Below, piece after piece: positions 43,277-51,948 of a DNA stretch of 64,000 nt. The DNA is from Paenibacillus sp. J31TS4 (GTDB lineage: Bacteria; Bacillota; Bacilli; Paenibacillales; NBRC-103111): positions 33,102-97,101 of the forward strand of contig NZ_BOSI01000008.1 in the NCBI RefSeq assembly GCF_018403265.1, given 5' to 3'. The first letter of the stretch is position 1, and each line of letters opens with the position of its first letter. Made by a program: the position numbers and the translations under genes. The notes beneath the pieces are model-generated. The model was given only the letters and a program-made list of their open reading frames with translations. It was not told the origin of the DNA and did no database searches.

Positions 43277-45658
43277 TTAGGGGGCCATGGAATCGGCGGG
43301 GGCCGCCGAGGTGAAGCGGAAATGATCGAAATACAGCGTCTGCGGAACGGTTTGCTTCCACATCCAGATCTCGATTCCCTTGATCTGGGTTCTATCGAGA
43401 CTCACCTGCTCCAGTGGGATGCGGATCGTCTTGCTGGTGCCTCCCCTGATGGTCTGTAGGAACGTATCGTCGGTCTTGCCGTTCGTTTGGTGGAACTTGA
43501 CATAGAAGGTAACGTCCTTGCCCGGATTGTACACATCGAATTCCAGATTGCGGAACGAAGACCAGTCCGCGCTGCGGAAACCTTTGCCTGCTTCGAACAG
43601 CCGCAGGTTCGGGAAGTTGACGTTTGCCCGGAAGACCGCCTTCATCGCATGCTCGCCCTGCGTCACATGCTCCTCCGTCAGCGACAGATCGACCGTGGAG
43701 GTGGTGAACCGCTTCACCGCCTGGGCTGTTTCCACATTGTTCAGCTCGATGCTGTAAGGCGCGGACGTTTCTTGAACGGCGAGCACCCGGTTGATCGTCT
43801 GTGTCCCGCCGGCATGCGTGACGACGATGTCGGCGTTATGGACGCCATGGCCGAGCTCCAGCGTCATGGAGAACCGGTCGTAGCCCGCTTCCCCTCCTGC
43901 CAGCGTCATCGGCTGTCCGTTCAGCGATGCCTGGGCGCCTTTGGGCGCAAACACCGTCATTTCACGGACACCGTCAGCTGGCTTGCCTACCGTCACAAGA
44001 GACGGTCCGGCATTCTTTCCAGCCGTCAGCTCCTCGGCAATTTCCTTGCGGACCTGCAGAACGTTATCGGGATTTTCCTCGAATGACCTTACGGCCTTGT
44101 AGAGCCGGTCGTAGAACGGCCGGACCGCATCCCGGTACGGGAAGGTTTCCGCGATGCCGAGCGCCTCGGCTTTGCTGCGCAGCAGCTGCTCATACTGGTA
44201 CAGGTATTCGTAATCCTCCATGCTTTCGCGGAGCACCTCGAGCCGGATGGTGCCGACCGGCCCGTCGATTCCGACCTCCGTGCCCGGATAGAACAGGTAG
44301 CCGTCGCCGTTCGCGCCCGGGAATGCCAGCGGATCGGTCCAGACGTCCCGGCTCACGTATTTCTTTTGGACGGAATCGTATTTCTGAAATTGGGTCGTCG
44401 CCCAATAAAGCGTACCCTCTACACCGTAATCCCGCTGCATCCATGCGAGCAGCCGAGTGCCGACGAGATCGTCGTCCAGATGGTAGGAAGGAAACGGGTG
44501 CTTCGGCGTTACGCACGTGTACCACCACACGTGATCCCCGGCCTCCTGCCGGGCGTGGGCATACTCCGGATCGAACTTGTCGATCTCCGGCGTCCAGATA
44601 TCGACATGGCCGGTCAGCTCGTCGACCGGCTGGACGGTTACCAGATGCGGGACGTCGGGAGCGGCCTGCTCCAGCGCAGCGTTGATCACCTTAACCCGGC
44701 CGTATTTGTCCTGTGCGGGCTCGTCGATCTCGCTCACGTAGTAATAGCCCTTGGCGAGCAGTCCCCGTACCCGCAGCTTGTCTACCAGTTCCTTCATCCG
44801 GGCTACGTCCGGCTCTCCCTGTGCCGTCCGGTAATAGGGAAGACGGAAGGCCGATACCCGCGGATCGTTAATATACTTCGGTGCCCGCTCGACGTACTGA
44901 TCAATGTCGCTGTCGGGAATCGGCAGGTAGCCGGGAGTCAGCCGATGCTCGACCGAGGCCCAGTAGTATTTCTCGATGTACTGCCACGCTTCTTCCCCGA
45001 CGACGCCGCCGTGGACCTCCTGGATCGGGCCTCCCCAAACCGAGAAGGCGGTCTTGGCGTGGCTTTCGTCGCTCAGCTCGAAGTCCCAAACGGTCATCTC
45101 AACGGGAATCCGGACGGGGTTACCCGTTTCGTGCAGCGTGAGCTCGCCCTTGTACAGGCCGGCAGGCTGCCCCTTCGGCACGTGCACCTTGATCCAGATG
45201 CCCTGGTTATGACCGGCCTCCACCTCCAGCATGCCCTCGAGCGGAACAAGCGCGTCCGGATACCAGCCCTTCGGATAGGTGGGCGTCGTCGACGTGGTCA
45301 CCTCGATGTAATGCTGCCGGAACAGCTCGATATTACCGCTGTCCAGCTTGGCCGGGCCGCCCTCCTGCTTCAGCTCGCTGATCGAGACCTGCAGCTTGCG
45401 GAGCGCTCCTCCGTCCGCCTTGACAATGACCTGGCCGCTCTCGTATTCGTTACGCGCCGCGCCGAGCTCCAGCTTGGCATTGGGCGCGGACGGGAACGGC
45501 TGGTCGCGCAGCACCTTCTCCGTATTGGTGGGCACCCACACCTGGAACAGCGGGTCGGTCTTGGCGTAGGCGGGGGCGCCGATCGTCCAGAGCATTACGG
45601 CGGACAGCAGGACCAGGAGCGTGGAACGTTGCATTCGCATAAACGTGCGCATCGACAT
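43277..45658 (-). CDS. Secreted glycoside hydrolase-like protein with DUF4091 (793 aa)
   Basis: Predicted extracellular glycan-degrading enzyme. Start ATG 45658 (MSMRTFMRMQ) behind AGGAGG. A signal peptide ends near APAYA. Next come an N-terminal beta domain (ELGAARNEYESGQVIVKA), a TIM-barrel-like central part with GYYYVSEIDEPAQDKY (the Glu/Asp pair is a candidate active site) and DVWTDPLAFPGANGDGYLFYPG plus RLEVLRESMEDYEYLYQYE, which is the DUF4091 hallmark. A C-terminal jelly-roll-like domain (residues about 640-790) resembles a carbohydrate-binding module. It is the last gene of the LacI-controlled operon. Substrate unknown. Confidence 0.85.
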   Translation of the reverse strand: MSMRTFMRMQRSTLLVLLSAVMLWTIGAPAYAKTDPLFQVWVPTNTEKVLRDQPFPSAPNAKLELGAARNEYESGQVIVKADGGALRKLQVSISELKQEGGPAKLDSGNIELFRQHYIEVTTSTTPTYPKGWYPDALVPLEGMLEVEAGHNQGIWIKVHVPKGQPAGLYKGELTLHETGNPVRIPVEMTVWDFELSDESHAKTAFSVWGGPIQEVHGGVVGEEAWQYIEKYYWASVEHRLTPGYLPIPDSDIDQYVERAPKYINDPRVSAFRLPYYRTAQGEPDVARMKELVDKLRVRGLLAKGYYYVSEIDEPAQDKYGRVKVINAALEQAAPDVPHLVTVQPVDELTGHVDIWTPEIDKFDPEYAHARQEAGDHVWWYTCVTPKHPFPSYHLDDDLVGTRLLAWMQRDYGVEGTLYWATTQFQKYDSVQKKYVSRDVWTDPLAFPGANGDGYLFYPGTEVGIDGPVGTIRLEVLRESMEDYEYLYQYEQLLRSKAEALGIAETFPYRDAVRPFYDRLYKAVRSFEENPDNVLQVRKEIAEELTAGKNAGPSLVTVGKPADGVREMTVFAPKGAQASLNGQPMTLAGGEAGYDRFSMTLELGHGVHNADIVVTHAGGTQTINRVLAVQETSAPYSIELNNVETAQAVKRFTTSTVDLSLTEEHVTQGEHAMKAVFRANVNFPNLRLFEAGKGFRSADWSSFRNLEFDVYNPGKDVTFYVKFHQTNGKTDDTFLQTIRGGTSKTIRIPLEQVSLDRTQIKGIEIWMWKQTVPQTLYFDHFRFTSAAPADSMAP

Positions 45659-45700
45659 TTCTTGGCCTCCTCTTGGCATATTGGAATAGAAAATGAAATC

Positions 45701-45747
45701 AAAAAGAGAGCATCCCCGGGACTGACCGGTCCTTCGAGGATGCTCTC
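45701..45747 (-). terminator. Internal terminator/processing hairpin after the binding-protein gene
   Basis: GAGAGCATCC/GGATGCTCTC stem with an inner CCGG-rich loop, followed by T5 on the minus strand. It lies between the solute-binding protein and the glycoside hydrolase, as expected if the binding protein is made in excess. Confidence 0.75.
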
Positions 45748-45757
45748 GTGCTGCCTG

Positions 45758-47356
45758 TTACTTTTTGTAGCGCTCGTAGGCGGCGTTATAAATTTTCATG
45801 TAATCGTTCAGCCCCATCTTCTGGATCGTGCTGACGTATTTGTCCCACTCGGAGAACGGGATGTCGCCGACCACGAATTTGGCAGTCATCTCATCCACAT
45901 ACTTGTTCAGGTCCGTGCTGATCGGGGTGAACTGCACGAGCTCCTCCTGCGTGTAGGTGAACGGCGCCCACACCTCCTTCGGCCAGTTCGGCTCCACCTT
46001 CTTGGCCGCCGCCATGCTCTCCGGCGTCGATTCGCCGCCCTTGAACGTCTTGGCGGTCAGCATCGCCGGGTAGAAGCCGCCCGCCCACGACAGGAACTTG
46101 GACTGCTCCTTCTTCGCTTCCTCCGTGTAGTCGATCGTGCCGTCCGGCTTCTCGACATAGCTGACGTCCTTGACGCCCATGAAGAACAGCTTGCTGCCTT
46201 CTTCGCCGTAGAAGTGGTCGATCCAGCGGACTGTCGCTTCCGGATTTTTGTTCTTGTTTGTGATGACGAACGCACCGACGTCGATGAGCGGGGACCGGGC
46301 TCTGGAGAAGATCTGATCCCCGTGCGGCCCTTTCAGCGTAGGCGCGCCGACGAAATCCTTGATCGTAACGCCGGAAATCGCGTGCGGGCTGTTCGTCTCC
46401 GAGGAGCCGACGCGGCCTTCGGCGAGCAGCGCGTTGACCTCGGGCCCTTTGATCGTCATCAGGTTGTCGACCATGAGGCCTTCCTTGTACAGCTTGTTCA
46501 AATATTCCAGCACTTCCTTGTACCGAGGATCGGTCGGGATGAACCGCAGCTTGTTCGTGCTCGGATCCATATCCACGCGGGGATGGATGCTTCCGCGGTT
46601 GCCCAGGCCCCAGGCTCCCTTCAGCTCTTCGAGCAGCGAGCCATACCCGCTCCCCGCGTAAGGAATCTCGTCGGCCTTGCCGTTCTTGTTCAGATCGGTC
46701 GTTTTAACCGCTTTCAAGTATTGGTAATATTCCTCGGTCGTCGTCGGCTCCTTCATGCCCAGCGCATCGAGGAACGCCTTGTTGTACCATAGCTTGGTTC
46801 CGATAAGCACCGACTTGAAGTCGGGATCGTAGAAGGTCGGGAACGAGTAGATTTTGCCGTCCGGCATCGTCAGTCCCCGCTTGACCTCCGGCTGGCTGTC
46901 CAGCAGCTTCTTGAAGTTCGGAGCATACTTGTCGATCAGGTCGTTCAGCGGGATGAAGATTCCTTGCCCGCCGTAGTTCATAACGTCCGCGGCCGACAGC
47001 CGGGCGGTGTGGAACGCGTCCGGATAGTCGCCGCTCGACAGAACCAGGTTGCGCTTCTCCGCCAGGCTCTCTGCCGGCGTCAGCTGGAAGTCCACCTCGA
47101 TGTTGGTCAGTTTGGCATATTCCTTCCAGACCGGAAGCTCGTTCCAGTTTGCCGGGGCCGAGGCCGCCTTGCCGGCGAAGAAGGTCAGCTTGATCGGCGT
47201 TTCGACGATCGGGAATCCGCTCGTCTTGACGTTCGTATTGCCATTCTCCTTGTTCGCGTTAGCATCGTTGCCGTCCTTGCCGCTGCATCCGGCGAGCACG
47301 CCGGTCGTCATGACGCCGGCCAGCAATGCCGAAGCGATTCGATTATACTTCTTCAT
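45758..47356 (-). CDS. Extracellular solute-binding lipoprotein (family 1, LplA-like)
   Basis: Sugar-binding receptor of an ABC importer, 532 aa. A lipoprotein signal ends in VLAGC, followed by a Gly/Asn-rich linker. The pattern ITLTFF-like PIKLTFFAGK, YPDAFHTARLS, PDGKIYSFPTFY, WYNKAFLDALGMKEPTTTEEYYQYLKAV (landmark pieces) and the C-terminal Asn-Tyr-rich end match the LplA/YtcQ group that binds oligosaccharides. It is 45 bp downstream of the second permease gene. The large size (over 500 aa) points to an oligosaccharide rather than a monosaccharide. Confidence 0.92.
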   Translation of the reverse strand: MKKYNRIASALLAGVMTTGVLAGCSGKDGNDANANKENGNTNVKTSGFPIVETPIKLTFFAGKAASAPANWNELPVWKEYAKLTNIEVDFQLTPAESLAEKRNLVLSSGDYPDAFHTARLSAADVMNYGGQGIFIPLNDLIDKYAPNFKKLLDSQPEVKRGLTMPDGKIYSFPTFYDPDFKSVLIGTKLWYNKAFLDALGMKEPTTTEEYYQYLKAVKTTDLNKNGKADEIPYAGSGYGSLLEELKGAWGLGNRGSIHPRVDMDPSTNKLRFIPTDPRYKEVLEYLNKLYKEGLMVDNLMTIKGPEVNALLAEGRVGSSETNSPHAISGVTIKDFVGAPTLKGPHGDQIFSRARSPLIDVGAFVITNKNKNPEATVRWIDHFYGEEGSKLFFMGVKDVSYVEKPDGTIDYTEEAKKEQSKFLSWAGGFYPAMLTAKTFKGGESTPESMAAAKKVEPNWPKEVWAPFTYTQEELVQFTPISTDLNKYVDEMTAKFVVGDIPFSEWDKYVSTIQKMGLNDYMKIYNAAYERYKK

Positions 47357-47400
47357 TCAGGACCTCCCGCTTTCTTCTATATTTGCGAACAAGAGCTGCA

Positions 47401-48282
47401 CTAGCCCTTGAGAGCGCCGACCAAAAATCCTTTCATAAAGTACTTCTGCAAGAAGGGATACAGCAGCAGCACCGGCAGGTTCGCCACGATGACGATGGCG
47501 TACTTGATCGCCTCGGCTTCCATCAGATGCTTCTGCACCGACAAATCCATGCTGCCCGCCATCTGGTCGACCTCGGATTTGATGAGGATCTCCCGCAGGA
47601 ACAGCTGGAGCGGATATTTGGACCGGTCCGTCAAGTAGATCAGCCCGTTGAAGTAGGCGTTCCAGTGGCCGACGCTGTAGAACAGCACCATGACGGCGAT
47701 AATCGGCATCGAGAGAGGGAGCACGATCCGCCAGAGCGTCTGAAGGTTCGAGCAGCCGTCGATGGCCGCGGACTCCTGGATTTCGTTCGGAATGCTCGTC
47801 TGGAAGTAGGTACGCATGATGATGATGTTCCATACCGACACCGCACCCGGAATGATGAGCGCCCACATCGTGTTCATCATGCCGAGGCTCTTGACGAGCA
47901 GGTAGGTCGGGATGAGGCCGCCGCTGAAGAACATGGTGAAGACGATGAAGCCGGTAATGACGTGGCGGCCCGAGAAGTCGATGCGGGACAGCGGGTAGGC
48001 GGCCATGATCGTCATGACGAGGTTGATCGCCGTTCCGACAACCGTGTACAGAATCGTGTTGCTGTAACCAGTCCAGATCTCCTTGTTCGTGAAGATGCGC
48101 TCATAGCCGACCAGCGACAGGTCCTTGGGGAGGAGCCACATCTCTCCTTTCGATACGGTGAGGGGATCGCTGATGGAGGCGCTGGCGACGAACACGAGCG
48201 GGTACAGGACGAGGAGCAGCACGATGCCCAGGATGGCATAGACGGCGATGCCGACCGTGCGGTCAATGGCGGTTTCTTTCAC
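47401..48282 (-). CDS. Carbohydrate ABC transporter permease (LplC/YtcP-like)
   Basis: Second permease, 293 aa with six membrane segments. The EAA loop, QTSIPNEIQESAAIDGCSNL, and the adjacent RIVLPLSMPIIAVMVLFYSVGHWN are family signatures, and the C-terminus MKGFLVGALKG is diagnostic for the LplC/YtcP branch. It follows the first permease gene by 15 bp and uses an ATG behind a GGAGGGGG-like site. No ATPase is encoded here; such systems share a common MsmX-type ATPase encoded elsewhere. Confidence 0.93.
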   Translation of the reverse strand: MKETAIDRTVGIAVYAILGIVLLLVLYPLVFVASASISDPLTVSKGEMWLLPKDLSLVGYERIFTNKEIWTGYSNTILYTVVGTAINLVMTIMAAYPLSRIDFSGRHVITGFIVFTMFFSGGLIPTYLLVKSLGMMNTMWALIIPGAVSVWNIIIMRTYFQTSIPNEIQESAAIDGCSNLQTLWRIVLPLSMPIIAVMVLFYSVGHWNAYFNGLIYLTDRSKYPLQLFLREILIKSEVDQMAGSMDLSVQKHLMEAEAIKYAIVIVANLPVLLLYPFLQKYFMKGFLVGALKG

Positions 48283-48297
48283 GGGAATCCCCCTCCT

Positions 48298-49257
48298 TTA
48301 CCATAGGCTGGTCTCGTTGACCCGCTTGGCGAATCGGTTGACGAGCACGAGCAGAATGAAGTTGATGACCGAATTGAACAGGCCGACCGCGGCAGAGAAG
48401 CTGTACTGCGCGCCGACGATCCCCCTCGTGTAGACATACGTCGAGATGACGTCGGAGCTCTCGATGTTCAGGTTGTTCTGCATCAGGTAGATCTTCTCGA
48501 ATCCGACGCCCATAATGTGGCCGACGTTCAGGATGAGCAGGATGACAACTGTCGGCATGATGCCCGGCAGGTTGACGTGCCAGATGCGCTGGAGCCGGTT
48601 GGCTCCGTCCACGCGCGCCGCTTCGTGGAGCGTCGGATCGATGCCGGCTAGAGCCGCCAGGTAGATGATCGAGCTCCAGCCCATTCCCTGCCAGACGCCG
48701 GAGAACACGTAGATGGTTTTGAACCACCCCGGCTCGGTAAGGAACGAGATCGGCTTGCCGCCGAAGAAGACGATAATGTGATTGACGATGCCGTACTGGG
48801 GCGACAGGAACATGAAGATCAGGCCGACCATGACGACAGTCGACAGGAAGTGCGGTGCATAAGTAACCGTTTGCACAATTCGTTTGAAATGCTTGTTGCC
48901 GACTTCGTTGATGAGCAGCGCAAGAAGGAGTGGAATCGGGAAGCCGATGAGCAGCTGATAGAGGCTGATTCCCAGCGTGTTCTTGATGAGCCTCCAGAAG
49001 TAGTAGCTTTCAAAGAACCGTTTGAAGTGATCGATGCCCGTCCATTGGCTTCCCCATATGCCTTTGGCGGCTATGAAGTTTTTGAAGGCGATCTGAACGC
49101 CGTACATGGGGAAATATTCAAAGATGAGGAAATAGGCGATGACCGGCGTGATTAACAGGTATAGATCCCAATTTTTGCGCAGAGATCTGCGAAATACTCT
49201 CCATCTCGTGTGCCTAGCCTTGACGGGCTTGGCAGCAGGTGCAAGCGTTGTGTTCAC
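48298..49257 (-). CDS. Carbohydrate ABC transporter permease (LplB/YteP-like)
   Basis: First permease, 319 aa. A cytoplasmic basic tail (RVFRRSLRKNWDLYLL) precedes six membrane segments; YFPMYGVQIAFKNF, TLHEAARVDGANRLQRIWHV (EAA loop) and LPGIMPTVVILLILNVGHIM are the expected landmarks. The protein ends AKRVNETSLW, typical of the LplB/YteP branch. It lies between the Gfo/Idh/MocA gene (37 bp) and the second permease (15 bp). Confidence 0.93.
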   Translation of the reverse strand: MNTTLAPAAKPVKARHTRWRVFRRSLRKNWDLYLLITPVIAYFLIFEYFPMYGVQIAFKNFIAAKGIWGSQWTGIDHFKRFFESYYFWRLIKNTLGISLYQLLIGFPIPLLLALLINEVGNKHFKRIVQTVTYAPHFLSTVVMVGLIFMFLSPQYGIVNHIIVFFGGKPISFLTEPGWFKTIYVFSGVWQGMGWSSIIYLAALAGIDPTLHEAARVDGANRLQRIWHVNLPGIMPTVVILLILNVGHIMGVGFEKIYLMQNNLNIESSDVISTYVYTRGIVGAQYSFSAAVGLFNSVINFILLVLVNRFAKRVNETSLW

Positions 49258-49294
49258 GTGCTCTCCCCCTGTTTCATTCGTGCAGGCTTGGCAG

Positions 49295-50470
49295 CTATGT
49301 CCGCAGCAGCGGCGCGGACGATCCGCTCATCCAGAGCTCCGCCGGTTTGACCGGGACGACCATCCCGCCCGCGCGCATCGATTCGGTGGCGGCGCAGCCG
49401 ACCGCGACGCTCATCCGTCCGGCCAGCGGCGGGGCGACCGGCTCCTTCCCGTCTAGGATCATCGCCACGAAATCGTCGCAGATTTTCGGGTCCGCTCCGT
49501 TATGAGAGCCTTCCGCCTGCTTGATGTCGTAGACCCGGTCCGACAGATCTCTCCAAGTATGCGAGATGCGGGACTTGAGATAGACCTTTTGCTCCCGTTC
49601 GTTGTTCTCGATCCGCCCGCGGGTTCCGATAATTGTGTAGTTGCGCTCGTAATCGGGCGTGAACTGGCACTGCATGTACGAGGCCTTGATTCCGCCTTCG
49701 AGCTCCATCAGCACCATACTGTTGTCCTCGACGTCGACCTCCTCGCGGAACGCGCACTGGACAAGCGGGCCGGTCTTGGCCTCCGGGCAAGTCTCCTTCT
49801 CGGCGCAGGCCGGACAGGTGAGGTCGTTCGGCTTATCGCCACCGAAATAATCGACGCCTCCGAAAGCGCTTACTTTAGCGGCGTATCGGCCAGTAAGCCA
49901 ATGAATGATGTCGATGTCGTGGGAAGCCTTCTGCAGCAGCAGCGAAGTCGTGTTGCGAGAGCTGCCGTGCCAGCTGTGGTAGTAATAATCGCTGCCCAGT
50001 CCGACAAAATGCCGCACCCAAACCGCCTTCACCTCGCCGATGTCTCCCGAGTCGATGATCTCCTTCATCGTCCGGTACATGTTCATGTACCGCATGTTGA
50101 AGCCGATCATGAACTGCTTGCCCGACTCGCGCCACGCCTCCAGAATCCGGTCGCAGCCGTCGACGGTAATGCTGAGCGGCTTTTCGCAATAGACATGCTT
50201 GCCGGCCTGCAAGGCCGCTACCGCATGCTCGGCGTGGCAGTGGTCCGGCGAGGTGACGACGATCGCGTCGATGTCGCTGCGTTCCAGCAGCTCCCGGTAA
50301 TCAAGCGTGACATACGCTTCGGGATTGACCCGTTCGCGGAACTTCTCGAGCCGGTCCGCCCGGATGTCCGCTCCCGCAACGACCACCGATCTGCCTCCAG
50401 GCTGGTGCCAATATTTCGTGAATCCGGCTCTCCAGCCGAGTCCGATCACGCCAATCCGCAATTGTTCCAT
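49295..50470 (-). CDS. Gfo/Idh/MocA family oxidoreductase
   Basis: NAD(P)-dependent sugar oxidoreductase of 391 aa. Start ATG 50470 (MEQLRIGVIGLGWRAG) behind AAAGGGG; 17 codons of upstream frame overlap the promoter and are excluded. Rossmann motif GVIGLGWRAG, then CEKPLS (Lys of the EKP motif) and KASHDIDIIHWLTG with the catalytic-type His. A Cys cluster (CPACAEKETCPEAK) around residue 235 is unusual and may bind zinc or iron. First gene of the operon after its LacI-regulated promoter, so it probably processes the imported sugar. Confidence 0.92.
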   Translation of the reverse strand: MEQLRIGVIGLGWRAGFTKYWHQPGGRSVVVAGADIRADRLEKFRERVNPEAYVTLDYRELLERSDIDAIVVTSPDHCHAEHAVAALQAGKHVYCEKPLSITVDGCDRILEAWRESGKQFMIGFNMRYMNMYRTMKEIIDSGDIGEVKAVWVRHFVGLGSDYYYHSWHGSSRNTTSLLLQKASHDIDIIHWLTGRYAAKVSAFGGVDYFGGDKPNDLTCPACAEKETCPEAKTGPLVQCAFREEVDVEDNSMVLMELEGGIKASYMQCQFTPDYERNYTIIGTRGRIENNEREQKVYLKSRISHTWRDLSDRVYDIKQAEGSHNGADPKICDDFVAMILDGKEPVAPPLAGRMSVAVGCAATESMRAGGMVVPVKPAELWMSGSSAPLLRT

Positions 50471-50491
50471 TGTGCCGTTTCCCCTTTCGCT

Positions 50492-50521
50492 CGTATAGTT
50501 TGGGCCCAAACTTTTGTCCAA
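50492..50521 (-). promoter_or_regulatory. SigA-type promoter of the sugar operon
   Basis: On the minus strand TTGGAC, 18-nt spacer, TATACG; the spacer is filled by the palindrome at 50497-50512. Confidence 0.6.
50497..50512. promoter_or_regulatory. LacI-type operator (perfect 16-bp palindrome)
   Basis: AGTTTGGGCCCAAACT, a perfect dyad between the -35 and -10 boxes of the sugar operon, 80 bp from the end of the LacI gene. Repressor binding here would block polymerase. Confidence 0.75.
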
Positions 50522-50528
50522 TCTGCAA

Positions 50529-50564
50529 AAAAAATCTCCCGACTCCCGTTTTATAGACGGGAGA
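50529..50564 (-). terminator. Terminator overlapping the lacI stop codon
   Basis: On the minus strand CTCCCGT-ctataaa-ACGGGAG, then TCGGGAGA and T8. The hairpin contains the lacI stop codon in its loop, so repressor and operon transcripts are separated. Confidence 0.75.
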
Positions 50565-51594
50565 CTTGGGTAGATTGCCGCTCAATCAGCTGATGAGGCA
50601 TCACCATCCGGTACGGCAGCGGGTTGTCGCCCTTCATCTGATCCACCAGCGACTTGGCCGCCATGATGCCGATCTCGCTCTTCGGGATATGAACCGTCGT
50701 AAGAGGAGGCGACGTATACTGGGACACCTCGATATTGTCGAGGCCGACGAAAGCGATATCCTCAGGAATGCTCTTCTCGCGCTCGGCCGCCGCCCGCATC
50801 GCCGAGATGGCTAGCATGTCGCTTGCAGCGAACACGGCTGTCGGGACGTCCGACCCGGATCCGCTGAGCAGCTCGAGCATCTGCGTATAGCCGACATTGA
50901 CATCCCAGCCGGTATTGATCACGAACCGCCGGTCGATCGGCAGGCCGGCTTCCTGCATGGCATCCCGGTAGCCGCGGTACCGCTTCTCCCGCTCCATATC
51001 TCCGGTCAGTCCCGCGCCGCCGATGAAGCCGATGCGCTCGTGTCCCTGCTCGATCAGATGACGCACGGCCGACTTCGCCGCTTCCACCCGGTCGTACGTG
51101 ATGACGGGAACAGTCGGATCGGTGATGTCGATCCCGACCACCGCGGGCACCGTCTGCTTGATGGAAGCGTATACGTCGGCCGGAACCCCTTCTATGACGA
51201 TCATGCCGTCGAGACTCCGCTCCTCCGCATATCTCCCCATGGCGATCCCGTCGCCGATCTCCTCTAACGTGATGACCGAGACGAGGGAGCAGCCCAGCTC
51301 CCCCAGCTTCTTCTCGATGCCCGCGAGGATGGGCGAGAAATAGGGATGATTGTATTTGGTCTGGGAAACGGAAACGAGACAGCCCGCGCGATAAGCGGGT
51401 TTTCCCGAACGCCTGGTCTTGGCAGGAGCGTCCGCTTTCGTTTCGCTAGAGGCGTAGCCCAACTCCTTGGCGGCTTTCCAAATCTTGGACTTCGTCTCCA
51501 TGCTGATATGTCTGCTCAGATCGTTGTTCATAACACGGGAAACCGTCGAGATCGAGACGCCGACATGTTGTGCGATATCTTTAAGTGTAGGCAA
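50551..51594 (-). CDS. LacI family transcriptional repressor
   Basis: 347 aa. N-terminal LacI helix-turn-helix TLKDIAQHVGVSISTVSRVMNN, hinge KIWKAAKELGY, and a periplasmic-binding-like effector domain (RAGCLVSVSQTKYNHPYFSPILAGIEKK in part; GFIGGAG; FAASDMLAISAMRAA; VAFVGLDNIEVSQYTSPPLTTV in part). Start is TTG at 51594 with AAGGGG 10 nt upstream. It probably represses both the downstream sugar operon (operator at 50497) and itself, since similar half-sites crowd its own promoter. The inducer would be the imported sugar. Confidence 0.93.
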   Translation of the reverse strand: MPTLKDIAQHVGVSISTVSRVMNNDLSRHISMETKSKIWKAAKELGYASSETKADAPAKTRRSGKPAYRAGCLVSVSQTKYNHPYFSPILAGIEKKLGELGCSLVSVITLEEIGDGIAMGRYAEERSLDGMIVIEGVPADVYASIKQTVPAVVGIDITDPTVPVITYDRVEAAKSAVRHLIEQGHERIGFIGGAGLTGDMEREKRYRGYRDAMQEAGLPIDRRFVINTGWDVNVGYTQMLELLSGSGSDVPTAVFAASDMLAISAMRAAAEREKSIPEDIAFVGLDNIEVSQYTSPPLTTVHIPKSEIGIMAAKSLVDQMKGDNPLPYRMVMPHQLIERQSTQVSRL

Positions 51595-51711
51595 CTAGTC
51601 GATACCCCTTTGCTAGTAGTAATAGTAGACGAGCTGTCTAAGAGCTTCTGCGCATCGAACTCATCGCCCCGGGTTGGGGAAGCCAGATCAACCCAAACTT
51701 CGTGCAATAAA

Positions 51712-51724
51712 CCCAAATTTTGGG
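51712..51724. promoter_or_regulatory. Second LacI-type operator (autoregulation)
   Basis: CCCAAA-T-TTTGGG lies about 20 bp downstream of the lacI -10 box. Further CCCAAA half-sites occur at 51692, 51757 (in the promoter spacer) and a TTTGGGCCAAA at 51794. Confidence 0.6.
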
Positions 51725-51742
51725 CGCAAAACCAACGTCCTA

Positions 51743-51771
51743 ATCGTAGCAATCTACCCAAAACCTGTCAA
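51743..51771 (-). promoter_or_regulatory. SigA promoter of lacI
   Basis: Perfect TTGACA, 17-nt spacer, TACGAT on the minus strand. The spacer contains a TTTTGGGT half-operator. Confidence 0.8.
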
Positions 51772-51805
51772 TCCTTTTTTTGCCAAATTTGGCTTTGGGC
51801 CAAAC

Positions 51806-51834
51806 AAAAAACCGACCGGCTTTTGCCGATCGGG
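51806..51834 (-). terminator. Terminator of the metallo-hydrolase gene
   Basis: CCGACCGGC-tttt-GCCGATCGG (one mismatch) followed by T6 on the minus strand, about 115 bp after the stop at 51949. Confidence 0.65.
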
Positions 51835-51948
51835 TGACTTCCTCGGATTAACGATCCTATGCGTATTCTCGTCCCGGCCCCTTCTTGTTTCTGCCTAGCC
51901 GAGCTTGTGGTCGTCCCTACCGTACCTGTCTTTTGTCCTGACGGCCTC

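Noticed and set aside
44366..46792. 808-codon plus-strand frame spanning two minus-strand genes
   Set aside because: It crosses the gap and terminator between the glycoside hydrolase and binding-protein genes, and both minus-strand products are clear.
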